A DNA stretch of 33,583 bases from an uncultured Gemella sp. (GTDB lineage: Bacteria; Bacillota; Bacilli; Staphylococcales; Gemellaceae), in contig CAMYEU010000001.1 of NCBI GenBank assembly GCA_947254465.1, positions 1-33,583 of the forward strand. The letters are read 5' to 3'. This document shows, one piece after another, positions 33,527-33,583 of the stretch; position 1 is the first letter of the stretch; the number at the start of each line of letters is the position of its first letter. The translations under genes were made by a program, and so were the position numbers. The notes beneath the pieces are model-generated. The model was given only the letters and a program-made list of their open reading frames with translations, searched no databases and was not told the origin of the DNA.

Positions 33527-33583
33527 TATCCAATGTATCCAATGTATCCAATGTATCCAATGTATCCAATGTATCCAATGTAT
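33527..33583 (+). repeat. 9-bp tandem repeats (TATCCAATG) cut by the window edge
   Basis: Six exact head-to-tail copies of TATCCAATG, followed by TAT, end the window, so the true copy number is unknown. They could be a centromere or operator array for a ribbon-helix-helix protein, replication iterons, or an assembly artefact. If the plasmid is circular they sit just upstream of the rep leader. Confidence 0.8.

Noticed and set aside
33527..33583. CRISPR array
   Set aside because: The 9-bp units are head to tail with no spacers and there are no cas genes.

Overview
The window looks like most or all of a conjugative plasmid from a very AT-rich Gram-positive bacterium of the Bacilli. Clues are strong AGGAGG-type ribosome binding sites, LPxTG sortase-anchored surface proteins, a Prg/Pcf-style conjugation system and an Inc18-type theta replicon. 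The low GC and YSIRK-less but streptococcal-style adhesin architecture make Gemella or a close relative my first guess; this is inference, and a Streptococcus or Enterococcus relative is not excluded. Almost every gene is on the + strand. I see no transposase, insertion sequence, resistance gene, toxin-antitoxin pair or CRISPR array.

Layout. (1) 1-3550: replication and partition. A leader with an attenuator hairpin precedes a RepE/RepR/RepS-like initiator (320-1813), followed by a 350-base noncoding stretch that probably holds the origin, a small unknown gene, a ParA ATPase and a small ribbon-helix-helix-like partner. (2) 3614-14580: an 11 kb conjugation operon. It encodes a PC4-like ssDNA-binding protein, a small Maff2/VirB2-like membrane protein, a VirB6-like membrane protein, a PrgI/VirB3-like protein, VirB4 ATPase, a membrane-anchored two-domain wall hydrolase, a VirB8-like candidate, small coiled-coil or acidic proteins, PcfB (DUF3801) and the VirD4 coupling protein. 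(3) 14640-25181: a separately promoted surface module. It contains an AbrB-like regulator, an integral membrane protein, a SEC10/PgrA surface-exclusion protein and a giant AgI/II-type adhesin with seven ~177-residue tandem repeats. (4) 25251-29846: an unknown protein, a toprim plus LtrC/ArdC plus metallopeptidase protein, and another unknown. (5) 29847-32587: a candidate oriT rich in inverted repeats, a MobC/PcfF-like accessory protein, a small winged-helix-like protein and a MOBP relaxase. (6) 32744-33583: an HTH gene under a palindromic promoter, then a consensus promoter running into 9-bp tandem repeats at the window edge.

How it works together (inference from families). The relaxase and MobC-like protein nick oriT, PcfB and VirD4 carry the relaxosome to the channel, VirB4, VirB6 and PrgI-like proteins make the channel, and the hydrolase opens the wall. 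The adhesin would hold mating cells together, and the PgrA-like protein would block redundant entry into cells that already carry the plasmid. The replicon is Inc18-like but the transfer and surface genes resemble the pCF10/pRS01 group, so the plasmid is a mosaic.

The most interesting signals are: a shared inverted-repeat operator in the promoters of the AbrB-like gene and the surface module; TGTAAC iterons in oriT paired at exactly 11-bp spacing; in-frame internal starts with good ribosome binding sites in two genes, one followed at once by a terminator-like hairpin; mosaic sequence identity among the adhesin repeats; and the 9-bp tandem repeat array at the end.
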